From positions 1 to 14,655 of the forward strand of contig JABJAS010000176.1 of NCBI GenBank assembly GCA_018666055.1: a stretch of DNA of 14,655 bases, given 5' to 3'. The stretch comes from Halieaceae bacterium. GTDB taxonomy: Bacteria > Pseudomonadota > Gammaproteobacteria > Pseudomonadales > Halieaceae. Position 1 is the first letter of the stretch. Each line of letters begins with the position of its first letter. Below, piece after piece: positions 1-8,200 of the stretch. The notes under the pieces were generated by a model. The model was given only the letters and a program-made list of their open reading frames with translations, ran no database searches and was not told the origin of the DNA. The translations under genes and the position numbers were made by a program.

Positions 1-129
1 GACCAAATCTTGTGCAATCCCGTTTGCCCAGTGATCAAGATCGACATAACTCAGGCTCATCTGATCATCCTGAACTGCGATGGCATGAGGCTCTTTTTGT
101 ACAACCCTTTTGAAAAGCGTCGTAAGAGT
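1..129 (-). other. Start of adenylation domain A3, cut by the window edge
   Basis: Residues 1064-1106 open with TLTTLFKRVVQKEPHAIAV and continue to MSLSYVDLDHWANGIAQ. This is the normal N-terminal segment of an A domain, with the A1 core motif (L-S-Y-x-D-L). All substrate-pocket motifs lie outside the window, so specificity is unknown. Confidence 0.85.
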
Positions 130-3100
130 TACCTCCTCTGCAGCCTTATCACTGCGGTCGAGCCCGGCGACCAAAGCGGTCTGTGCGCCGTCAAAAGGTG
201 AAAGCGCCCCGATGGCGCGCTCTGGCGTGGCTGTCATCTGTTCCAGAACAGTCTCAAAGTGGCGTGAAATCTGCGCGGCTTGTGCGTTACTAAACAGGGC
301 TGTATCGTGATTTAAATCAAGAACAAGCTCGCCCGTGCGACTATTATGAGTGACATGAAACACCAAATCAAATCGGCTGAACGCCCATTCCGTGTCTCTG
401 CCAAACGGTGTAAGCTTCACTCCCGGCAATTCTAATTCGGGGCGGTTCGCATCAAACAAAACCAACATTACGTTGCAAATTGGGTTGCGTGACAGATCAC
501 GCGGTTTGTTCAGATCAGCTACCAGCCGGTTAAACGGCCAATCCTGATGATCAATCGCCGCATGCGCCCACCGCGTGACCTGACCTAGGGTGTCAGTGAC
601 ACTAGCATCTCGGTCAAGCTTCACCCGCATGCAGAGCGTATTGGCAAAGAACCCTATTTGGTCCACCAAGTCCGGATGGTTGCGGCCTAATACCGGCGTC
701 GCTATCACCATGTCCTGCTGATCAGCGCGCTGATCTAATGCAATGGCCATCCCAGTTAGCAATGCGTTAAACAAACTACTGTCGTGTTCCCGAGCAAAAG
801 TAATAAGATCAAAAGCTAGACGTTTCGGCAGATCATAGCGCAACGTAGACCCTGAGAACTGCTGACGGGAGGGACGCGGCTGTGCCTCTGGCAGATCAAT
901 TGCGTGGGGAGCGCTTTCCAGACTGGTCTTCCAAAATTCTCGTAGGCGCACAGCTTCATGACCAGCCAGGCGTTCAGACTGCCAGGCAATCACATCGCGA
1001 TATTGCAACGCAGGCACAGGTAGCGGCACATCCGAGGCATAAGCCTTACCAAGCTGATCAACGATAGTGTTCAAAGATTCACCGTCACAGATGGCATGGT
1101 GGAACGAAATCACCAGAAAAACCGGCCCGCCGTGGGTCTCTTGGGCCGCCACAACCCGTACCAGCGGTGCTACACCCAGATCAAAGGGCCGCTGCCGTTC
1201 TTGCTGCAACAAATCCTGTGCGGCGTCATGAAAACTCACACCTTTGGGGAGCAAACTGGTTTCGATGCGAAAATTCAGGTCATGCAAAATAACTGATCTT
1301 GGACTGCCGTCGATTTCCTCTATGCGGGTTCGCAGAATCTCATGGCTTTGTATCAGATTACCAAATGCCCGCTCAAACCGCGGCAGATCCAAGCCGTCCT
1401 CAGCGCAAAATCCAAAACATAGGTTGTAAACGCTGGGGTCGAGGCCAATCCTCTGCATCGCCCACAGCGGTTCCTGCGCATCAGAGAGCGGATCATGCGG
1501 GGCACTAGGGGCCCGCGGAATTGCGATCATCGTGCTACCGGTTCCATTATCGGTATTGTCCAGCAGCGCAGCCAGACCCCGTATCGTGCGGGCGGCAAAG
1601 AAATCCGTAATCCGCAGCTCAATCCCTGTTTCGCGATAGATCGCTCCCAATACCTTGATCGCTCGCAGAGAATCTCCGCCAAGATTAGCAAATAGAGTGT
1701 CGATCCCAACAGTGTCCAGCCCAAGGATCTGTTGCCAGATCGCCTCAACCTTTCGTTCAGTCGGAGTTTCGGCAGGTACTGCTCCCGCGGTACCATGGAT
1801 AAGTTCCTCAGGTCGGGGCAGCGCATTCTTATCGATCTTACCGTTCATCAGGGTCGGTATCGTAGCCAACGGCACAATGAAACGAGGTATCATATATTCC
1901 GGCAATTTTTCACGCAAACCGTCACGCAGCGCGTCAGTGTCATCGGTGCCAGTGACATAGGCCACCAGAAACGGAACAACCGAATCTTCGCGGTTAATTA
2001 CAACCGCGCAGGCCTTAATGTTAGGCAGGCTAAGCAATGTGGCTTCAACCTCAGCACCTTCGACCCGGTTACCAGCAATTTTAACCTGACTATCACGCCG
2101 CCCTAGGCACTCTATCTGCCCATCAGGGCGAAGCCGTCCCATGTCGCCGCTGCGATATAGAATATCGTTCTCCTCCGTACCAAAAGCATTGCGCTGAAAT
2201 CCGGCACGGGTTGCCTCGGGGTCGTGGAGATAACCTAAAGACGGATACCCTGTGCGGATGCAGATTTCACCAATTTCACCTGTTACGGCAATCCGGTCAG
2301 GTTTGAGGATCAATACTTGAGTGTCAGGCAGGCTGTGGCCGATGGGCAGCATCCCATCAGGCAGGTCCGCGTCCGCCCCAACGCGAAAAAATACCTTGGC
2401 CAGCGTGGTCTCGGACGGGCCATACAAATTGATGATTGTAGTTTCCGTTCCCTCCGTGACGGCGCGCCAAGCTTTAACATCGCGCCCCAGCAGTGGCTCG
2501 CCAGCCAGAAAAAGGTGACTTAGCGTCTGCGGCGTTGCAAGCTCAGTGCCCGATTTCTCTTCCAATTCAGAAGTCAGCAGCCGCAGCATGCTCGGTACGC
2601 AGTGTAGTAGCGTCACCTCGTGTTCACTCAGCCAATTTAACAGTTTTCGCGGCACCGCGAGTAGATCGCGCGACGGTACTGTGACGACCCCACCAAGCGC
2701 CAGCGGCAGCAATACATCCCTCAGACTAACATCAAAAGTCACCGGTGCGAGTTGCGCAGTTCGTGTTGTGGCGTCCAGCCCAAAAGTGTCGCGCTGCCAT
2801 GTGAAAAAATGGTTCAGACTTTTATAGCGGCCCAGGATGCCTTTGGGTACTCCGGTCGAGCCCGACGTGAACATCACATAGGCCGCTGCATCAGGACGCA
2901 TAGGGGTCAGTTCCAGCGGCGTGGGCGCGGTCTGTTCCAGCGCAGCGTGAGGCATTTCAGGCGCAAGTTCACTTGCCAGTTCCCCCAAAGCATCGGTGTG
3001 CAGCATGCCCACCGGAACGGCGGAATCAAGCATCGCACGGATCCGCGCCGCTGGCAGATCCGGGTCGATTGGCATGAAGACTGCGCCGCTGGCTGCAACG

Positions 3101-3318
3101 CCCAGCATAGCCGCAATCTGCGCTGAACCTGACGGGGCTAAAATAGCGATAATTTGCGTCTTATTAGCCCTATCAGGCAGGGAAGATACCCAAGCCGCCA
3201 CTCCCCCGGCCAATAGTGTCAAATCGTTGCGGCTCATTACCCCGTTCGCGTCGACGACCGCCACTGTTTCGGGGGATTGATGAGCCAGGGTCAGTATCTC
3301 TTTGCGGAAATCAAGCAT
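1..3318 (-). CDS. NRPS beginning A2-PCP3-C5-A3, 3' end beyond the window
   Basis: The frame is open from the ATG at 3318 to the left edge, giving 1106 visible residues. The protein begins directly with an adenylation domain (first residues MLDFRKEILTLAHQSPE) with no N-terminal C domain and no obvious docking helix. Order: A2 (1-500), PCP3 (520-592), C5 (609-1035), start of A3 (from about 1064). Because it lacks an initial C domain, its first module must use C4 at the end of the upstream megasynthase, so the two proteins work in series. C5 then links the PCP3-bound chain to the residue chosen by A3. The gene continues left out of the window; later modules and any release domain are not visible. 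It has its own GAAGG ribosome-binding site and sits 60 nt after the asparagine synthetase-like gene in the same apparent operon. Confidence 0.96.
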   Translation of the reverse strand, partial: MLDFRKEILTLAHQSPETVAVVDANGVMSRNDLTLLAGGVAAWVSSLPDRANKTQIIAILAPSGSAQIAAMLGVAASGAVFMPIDPDLPAARIRAMLDSAVPVGMLHTDALGELASELAPEMPHAALEQTAPTPLELTPMRPDAAAYVMFTSGSTGVPKGILGRYKSLNHFFTWQRDTFGLDATTRTAQLAPVTFDVSLRDVLLPLALGGVVTVPSRDLLAVPRKLLNWLSEHEVTLLHCVPSMLRLLTSELEEKSGTELATPQTLSHLFLAGEPLLGRDVKAWRAVTEGTETTIINLYGPSETTLAKVFFRVGADADLPDGMLPIGHSLPDTQVLILKPDRIAVTGEIGEICIRTGYPSLGYLHDPEATRAGFQRNAFGTEENDILYRSGDMGRLRPDGQIECLGRRDSQVKIAGNRVEGAEVEATLLSLPNIKACAVVINREDSVVPFLVAYVTGTDDTDALRDGLREKLPEYMIPRFIVPLATIPTLMNGKIDKNALPRPEELIHGTAGAVPAETPTERKVEAIWQQILGLDTVGIDTLFANLGGDSLRAIKVLGAIYRETGIELRITDFFAARTIRGLAALLDNTDNGTGSTMIAIPRAPSAPHDPLSDAQEPLWAMQRIGLDPSVYNLCFGFCAEDGLDLPRFERAFGNLIQSHEILRTRIEEIDGSPRSVILHDLNFRIETSLLPKGVSFHDAAQDLLQQERQRPFDLGVAPLVRVVAAQETHGGPVFLVISFHHAICDGESLNTIVDQLGKAYASDVPLPVPALQYRDVIAWQSERLAGHEAVRLREFWKTSLESAPHAIDLPEAQPRPSRQQFSGSTLRYDLPKRLAFDLITFAREHDSSLFNALLTGMAIALDQRADQQDMVIATPVLGRNHPDLVDQIGFFANTLCMRVKLDRDASVTDTLGQVTRWAHAAIDHQDWPFNRLVADLNKPRDLSRNPICNVMLVLFDANRPELELPGVKLTPFGRDTEWAFSRFDLVFHVTHNSRTGELVLDLNHDTALFSNAQAAQISRHFETVLEQMTATPERAIGALSPFDGAQTALVAGLDRSDKAAEEVTLTTLFKRVVQKEPHAIAVQDDQMSLSYVDLDHWANGIAQDLV
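214..1494 (-). other. Condensation domain C5, canonical
   Basis: Residues about 609-1035. Landmarks: DPLSDAQEPLWAMQ (609-622), SHEILRTRI (C2 motif), SFHHAICDGES (738-748; intact HHxxxDG), LQYRDVIAWQ (about 791-800), VIATPVLGRNHPD (C4 motif region), QIGFFANTLCMRV (887-899), HQDWPFNRLV and NPICNVMLVL. It joins the chain on PCP3 to the residue activated by A3. Donor stereospecificity (LCL or DCL) cannot be decided by eye. Confidence 0.95.
1543..1761 (-). other. Peptidyl carrier protein domain PCP3
   Basis: Residues about 520-592. The site is LFANLGGDSLRAIKVL with Ser550 (codon 1669-1671), preceded by KVEAIWQQILGL. The LGGDS form of the motif is often seen in carriers that act with epimerising partners, but no E domain follows; C5 does. 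This may be incidental. Confidence 0.95.
1819..3318 (-). other. Adenylation domain A2, unrecognised substrate code
   Basis: Residues 1-500. Motifs: YVMFTSGSTGVPKG (147-160, A3), FDVSLRD (195-201, A4), INLYGPSETT (296-305, A5), GEIGEICIRTG (A6), LYRSGDMGRL (A7), RRDSQVKIAGNRVEGAEVE (A8), LPEYMIPRF (A9) and NGKIDKNAL (492-500, A10, Lys494). Pocket residues read by eye against GrsA are D196, V197, R200, H239, F270, A272, L298, L306, A307 and K494, giving D-V-R-H-F-A-L-L-A-K. Asp at position 235 (GrsA numbering) is consistent with an alpha-amino acid. An Arg at 239 is uncommon and could pair with an acidic side chain, but I know no matching reference code. A8 deviates from the usual R-G-x-R-I-E-L-G-E. 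The domain looks active; its substrate is not predicted. Confidence 0.93.
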
Positions 3319-3378
3319 TAGTTTGCCTTCATGTAAATATCTGGAGCCGTTCGCGCGGCTGTTTAGTATTTGTGGATT
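3319..3378 (-). other. 60-nt intergenic gap with a small hairpin (3345-3360)
   Basis: The only non-trivial gap in the window. It holds a perfect 5-bp inverted repeat, AGCCG/CGGCT, around a 6-nt loop. No T-tract follows on the transcribed strand and the stem is weak, so it is not a convincing terminator. It could be a minor mRNA processing or stability element. The gap has no in-frame stop and no in-frame ATG, GTG or TTG, which supports the ATG at 3318 as the next start. Confidence 0.4.
3326..3330 (-). promoter_or_regulatory. Ribosome-binding site of the second NRPS gene
   Basis: The coding strand reads GAAGG, then 7 nt, then ATG (3318-3316). This is a good Shine-Dalgarno sequence at normal spacing and fixes the start of the A2-PCP3-C5 protein. 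An ATG at 3332-3330 overlaps it but opens only ATG-AAG-GCA-AAC-TAA and is out of frame. Confidence 0.75.
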
Positions 3379-5238
3379 TCAAGCAGCAGACAGCTCGAAA
3401 GCATCCATCAAAAGTTCGGTAGTTAAGACAATCATAAGATAATCGTCCTCAAAGGTCTGGTTTAGATCGAAATTTGGATTTTCATATTGCGCGCGTAGCC
3501 GTTCCACGGTGTCAGGATTGAAGACGCCGCGCCGCTGGATGGTTTCCGGTGCCAGTAAGTCCATCACCCAGTCTTGTCCACGGCGCAACAGTTGCGGACT
3601 GCCTTGGGCGACAAAGCTGAATTTGCGCCTCTGCCATAGTTCAGGCGGCAGGTAACGCGCACCCAGAGCCTTTAGCATGTATTTCTCTTCTCCGCCTTTT
3701 AACATAAGCGAAGGCGAAATTCGGCGGGCCACGTCAATAACGTGAGGGTCCAAAAATGGATAGCGTGCCTCGACACTGGCACAGTAAGCTACACGGTCAG
3801 AATGATCCGCCAGCAGATGGTCGGGCAGTCGTAATTTTAAATCAAGGTAGGAACGTTTGTGAAACGAGTCACGACCAACCAACTGCGCATGATCTACTGG
3901 CGAAGTGGACAGTGCCGAAAATTCAGCCCGTCGCTCCAACAGCGCATCTGACAAAAGGGCGCCGGTCAAATCGGCATTCGCCACATAATCTCTTTCGTAA
4001 AAGAATTCGCCATCGCCCCATAGCCTAGTGCGAGTTTCTGCCTCCATTATCTCTTCAATATCTTCGCATAACCCTAAGCGGCGTTCCAGGTCCAACCGAT
4101 AACCGACATAACCTCCAAACAATTCATCTGCGCCCTCACCCGTCAGCACCACCCGCATACCTTCGGCTGCCACCAACCGGGCCAGCACAAGGGTGCAAGC
4201 ATTATAACTTTCTTTTAGGGCTGTTTCACCCGAAACAACGATCTGGCGCAGGTTCTGTAGGACGTCGTCCTCACCAAAAGAAACCTCATGGTGAATTGAC
4301 CCTATCTGGTCGCAAACCAGCGCTTGCCAAGGTGCTTCGTTGATAGTGCGGTTCGGAAAGGTGATCGAAAATGAATGGCGTGCCGTGTCGGGGGCGATTT
4401 GATGCGCAATTGCAGCGATCAGAGCAGAATCCAGTCCTCCACTAACGTATACCCCCACCGGCACGTCCGCCACGAGCCGCCGCGCCACAGAGCCGCGCAA
4501 GGCTACGTCTAGTTCGTCCAGCAAGGCGACCTCCTCAGCCCCTCCAGGAACCGGCGCTGTGGGGAAATCATAGTCCCAGTATTTGACCTCGCGCGGGGAT
4601 CCTCCCTCTATTACCAGGAGATGCCCAGGGCGCAGCGCCTGTACGCCCTGAAACATTGTGCGCGGGCTGACAAGACCGGGATAAGTCAGAATCTGATCAA
4701 GGCCCGTCAAATCTAGCTGACGCATTATTTCTGGGTGCACCAGTAGCGCTTTTATTTCCGAACCGAACAGAATACCGTTTCCGGCTCTCGCCCAGAACAG
4801 CGGCGCGATGCCAGTCTGATCACGCCCCAAAACTAACCGGTCGCGCTTGGTGTCATAAACTGCAAACGCGAACTGACCATTTAAATCTCGCGCGAGGTCA
4901 AGTCCGTCGCGAGCATAAAGATGCGGGATTACCTCTACATCACACCGGCTGCCGAAGTGTGCTCCCTGCCCAACCAAATTGGCGCGCAAAGCATCATGGT
5001 TGTAGATCTCTGCGTTGGCGACGGAGACAATACCGCCATCAGCAGCAAACTTTGGCTGCTGGCCATCAGCAATGTCGATGATCGATAGACGCCGACAACC
5101 GAGGGCAACCTGATCCGCAATGAACTGCCCCTCTTCATCAGGGCCACGATGGCGAATTGCGTCCAACATAAAGGGCAAGACCGCCCTGTCGGTCCCTGTC
5201 AGCCCGGAAGGGCGGTAGATCCCGGCAATTCCACACAT
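3379..5238 (-). CDS. asnB: Glutamine-hydrolysing asparagine synthetase-like amidotransferase
   Basis: 619 residues, AsnB family (E. coli AsnB is about 554). The family uses glutamine ammonia and ATP to convert a carboxylate, classically aspartate, to an amide. N-terminal Ntn glutaminase domain: Met-Cys2-GIAG (Cys2 becomes the nucleophilic N-terminus), RHRGPDEEG (29-37), RRLSIID (49-55), ANAEIYNH (74-81) and CDVEVI (99-104). The usual NGEIYN is NAEIYN, so an oxyanion-hole Gly is Ala76; the backbone NH would remain. C-terminal synthetase domain: PP-loop SGGLDSA (266-272), LTGEGADELFGGY (365-377) and EKYMLKALGARYLPPELW near the end. All main residues are present, so it is probably active. It starts 3 nt after one NRPS gene and ends 60 nt before the next, so it belongs to the pathway. 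Likely roles are amidating Asp, Glu or a carrier-bound carboxylate, or the finished product. The symbol denotes the family, not the housekeeping gene. Confidence 0.95.
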   Translation of the reverse strand: MCGIAGIYRPSGLTGTDRAVLPFMLDAIRHRGPDEEGQFIADQVALGCRRLSIIDIADGQQPKFAADGGIVSVANAEIYNHDALRANLVGQGAHFGSRCDVEVIPHLYARDGLDLARDLNGQFAFAVYDTKRDRLVLGRDQTGIAPLFWARAGNGILFGSEIKALLVHPEIMRQLDLTGLDQILTYPGLVSPRTMFQGVQALRPGHLLVIEGGSPREVKYWDYDFPTAPVPGGAEEVALLDELDVALRGSVARRLVADVPVGVYVSGGLDSALIAAIAHQIAPDTARHSFSITFPNRTINEAPWQALVCDQIGSIHHEVSFGEDDVLQNLRQIVVSGETALKESYNACTLVLARLVAAEGMRVVLTGEGADELFGGYVGYRLDLERRLGLCEDIEEIMEAETRTRLWGDGEFFYERDYVANADLTGALLSDALLERRAEFSALSTSPVDHAQLVGRDSFHKRSYLDLKLRLPDHLLADHSDRVAYCASVEARYPFLDPHVIDVARRISPSLMLKGGEEKYMLKALGARYLPPELWQRRKFSFVAQGSPQLLRRGQDWVMDLLAPETIQRRGVFNPDTVERLRAQYENPNFDLNQTFEDDYLMIVLTTELLMDAFELSAA

Positions 5239-5241
5239 AGT

Positions 5242-8200
5242 TCAGAGCCCCCCGAGAAGCGGGTCGTCGGCATCAAGCAGACCGATTTCCTTATCGCTCT
5301 GAACACTATCCGTTGTAGTCAGCAGATCCAGCGGGCTGCGGTCGAGGTCATTTACGAATCCTTCGAGCAACAGCACGAAATCCTTCAAAATCCATTCTAC
5401 CGTGCCTTTGTTAAACAGGGCAGTGTCATATTCCAGCACCAGTTCAATTTCGGAGAAATCCTCCACCATTAGGTTCAAATCATACCGCGCCGTGCGGGTT
5501 TGATCCGGCAGCGCGCGAATACTATGTTGTCCAAGGTTTGCGCCAATCGCTGCGTTGTTCTGCACCAGTAACAAGATGTCAAAGACGGGATTATGCCCTG
5601 GTTCTGTCCGTAACTCCAAGGCATCCAGCATCTTTTCAAACGGGGCACTCTTATGGCCCAGCATGGCACCAGTCTCTATCGTAGAAGCATGTAGCCAGTC
5701 AGACAGAGGTCTTTCTGCACCCAAATTCAAAACATGTGGAACGAGGTTGAGGTAAAAGCCGAGCTGATCTTCAATCTCGATCAAGTTACGGCCAGCATCC
5801 GCCGTACCGATCACCGTGGCACCATCACCTGCACCGCGCAGCCGTAGCAAAATATGCAGTACCGCCGCACTGACAGTAAAAAGGGTGGTCCCTTTGCGCG
5901 ATAATTGTGTGCGCAGCGAGGCACTGGTCGCAGCGTCAAGCTTATGGCGCACTATCCACCCAGTTCCCGATCGCTGCACCGGTCGCTGGACGTCAGTAGT
6001 TAGGCTGGTAACAAGTACCCCTGCACCAAATCGTTCAGTCCAATGTTCATGAGCTGCATCGAGGATCCCCACCGCGGGTTCTGCCGCTTGCCAGCAAGCA
6101 AAGTCGCGGTAATGAATTGCAAGCGGCTCAGGCAGTTCAGCTTGCTTTGCACCCATACAATTGGCATAAAATGACGACAAATCCGCCATCATGATTGGTA
6201 CCGACCAACCATCAGAAATGATGTGGTGAAGGTTCAGCACAAGAAGCCAACTCTCCTTTCCCAACCGCCCCAGACCTGCGCGAAGCAGCGGCCCTTGTGC
6301 CAGATCGAAGACATATGTGAATTCGGGGGAGAGCCCGTGAGTAATCGCAGTCTCGGTGTCTCCCAGTGGAAACGTGATCTCGAACAGGTCAAAATTAACA
6401 ATTGGCGGATCTACAACCTGTTCAGGCACACCTGCACGAGCTACAAACCTAGTACGCAAGATCTCATGACGATTAATTAAGTCGACAAAGGCTTGGCCAA
6501 GCGCATGCCGGTTAAGCGCTCCGTCGATGATGAACCCCCCTACCATATTGTATGCAGACGAATCCGGTTGCGACGTCTGCATCGCAAACAATCGTGTCTG
6601 CGCTGATGAAAGCGGATAGCCCGCCGCATCCGGCACAGGCCGTACAGTCAGATCTGTCTTTACAGCCTCATCCACACCAAGTGTCGCCAGTGCTGCCACG
6701 CTTTGTGCCGCAAAAAATTCCCGTAGATTCAATTTCATGCCTAGCTGCGCCCGCAGACGCAGCACCGCACTGTTCGCCATAAGGCTGTGGCCCCCAAGGG
6801 CAAAGAAACTTTCAGTGCGCGTGATTGATGGCCGGTCTAGCAGTTCGCACAGGATTTCGGCAATCTGTGTCTCCAACCCAGGATAGGGCAGCTCGGCATC
6901 GCTGGCGTCCCCAAGCGGGTGGTCGGTCATACCCTGAAGTGCCTTGCGGTTGATCTTGCCATTCGGGGTCAGCGGCAGGGTGTCGACAACAAAGATCCGA
7001 CGTGGGATCATATATGCTGGCAGAGCCGCCACCAAATGTGCGTTTAATGGTTCTAGATCCAATGGACCCCCAAGAGTGATCCAAACTGCCAGGATTGCAT
7101 CGCTTCCGTGATCGGCTAGCACGCCGGCGGCGGCGGCACGCACCTGAGCGTGACCGTTCAAGGCACTTTCTACTTCACCCAACTCAATACGATAGCCGCG
7201 CAGTTTAACTTGATCATCGGCCCGCCCCAGATAGGTGACCTCTCCATCTAGACCCATCCGGCCTAGATCGCCCGACCGGTAAAGCCGCACACTGGGATCA
7301 TGAGGGTCGACCACAAACCGCGCAGCTGTTTCTATGGGTTGACCCAGATAGCCACGCGCCAAACCCGAACCACTAACCACGATTTCGCCTTGAATACCTG
7401 CAGGTACGGGGCGCAGGCCCGCGTCGCGGATAGTCAATCCATAACTAGGCAACGGCGCACCTATTGGGCTGTCGCTGCGGTTCAGATCCTCGATGGTCAG
7501 CGGGCGAAACGTGGTGTGCACGGTCGTTTCAGTTATACCGAATAGGTTTATCAAACAACAATCAATATAACGCTGCGCCCAAGGCTGCAAATCAATCGGT
7601 GTAAGGGCCTCTCCGCCGAACCAAACCGCCTGAATTGCCAGGTCGCCGTCCGGCTTACTCATCTCCTCATCTGACAAAGCGCGAAAGACTGAGGGCGTTA
7701 GACTTAGCTGCGTGACCTTTTGCTGGGCCAGTACCTGTCTGAAAAGGGCCATATCTGTGCGGGCCGCATCGGGAATTACTACTACCTCGCCCCGCGTCAG
7801 CAATGCGCCCCAGACCTCCCATATGGAAAAATCGAATGCAGGAGAATGGAACCAGCTCCAACGGTCACCGGGTGCTACAGGATAAATCCCACCCTGCCCC
7901 AGAACCAATGCCAGAAGGTTGCCATGCTCAACTACTACTCCCTTTGGACGCCCTGTCGATCCTGAGGTAAAAATAATATATGCAGCGTCCGTCACAGTTA
8001 ATTTTGGCAGCGCAGGGCGTACTCCCCCAGCCAAAGAAGGCGCGTCGATATCCAAAAGCCTGATGTCCGACGGCAGCAGATCCACACCCTTAGCTCCACT
8101 GACAATAATGCAGCTTACTTTGGCATCTTCTAGAACTTGCGCCGTCCGTTTGGGCGCCGCATCCATATCCAATGGTACAAATGCCGCCCCCGCCTGCATG

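Noticed and set aside
3345-3360. Rho-independent terminator after the asparagine synthetase-like gene
   Set aside because: The stem is only 5 bp and no T-tract follows; the next pathway gene begins 27 nt later, so termination here is unlikely.
3379-5238. Beta-lactam synthetase instead of an amidotransferase
   Set aside because: Beta-lactam synthetases lack the N-terminal nucleophilic Cys. Here Met-Cys-Gly-Ile-Ala and the other glutaminase motifs are kept, so glutamine hydrolysis is expected.
3379-5244. UGA recoding (Trp or Gly) or programmed readthrough joining all genes
   Set aside because: In-frame TGA occurs only at the two gene ends and never inside a domain. A fusion would bury Cys2 of the amidotransferase, which must be N-terminal to work.
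5248-5253. Ribosomal slippage at the GGGGGG run near the end of the megasynthase
   Set aside because: The run is 4 nt before the stop, and no stimulatory structure was seen. It is better read as the Shine-Dalgarno element for the next gene.
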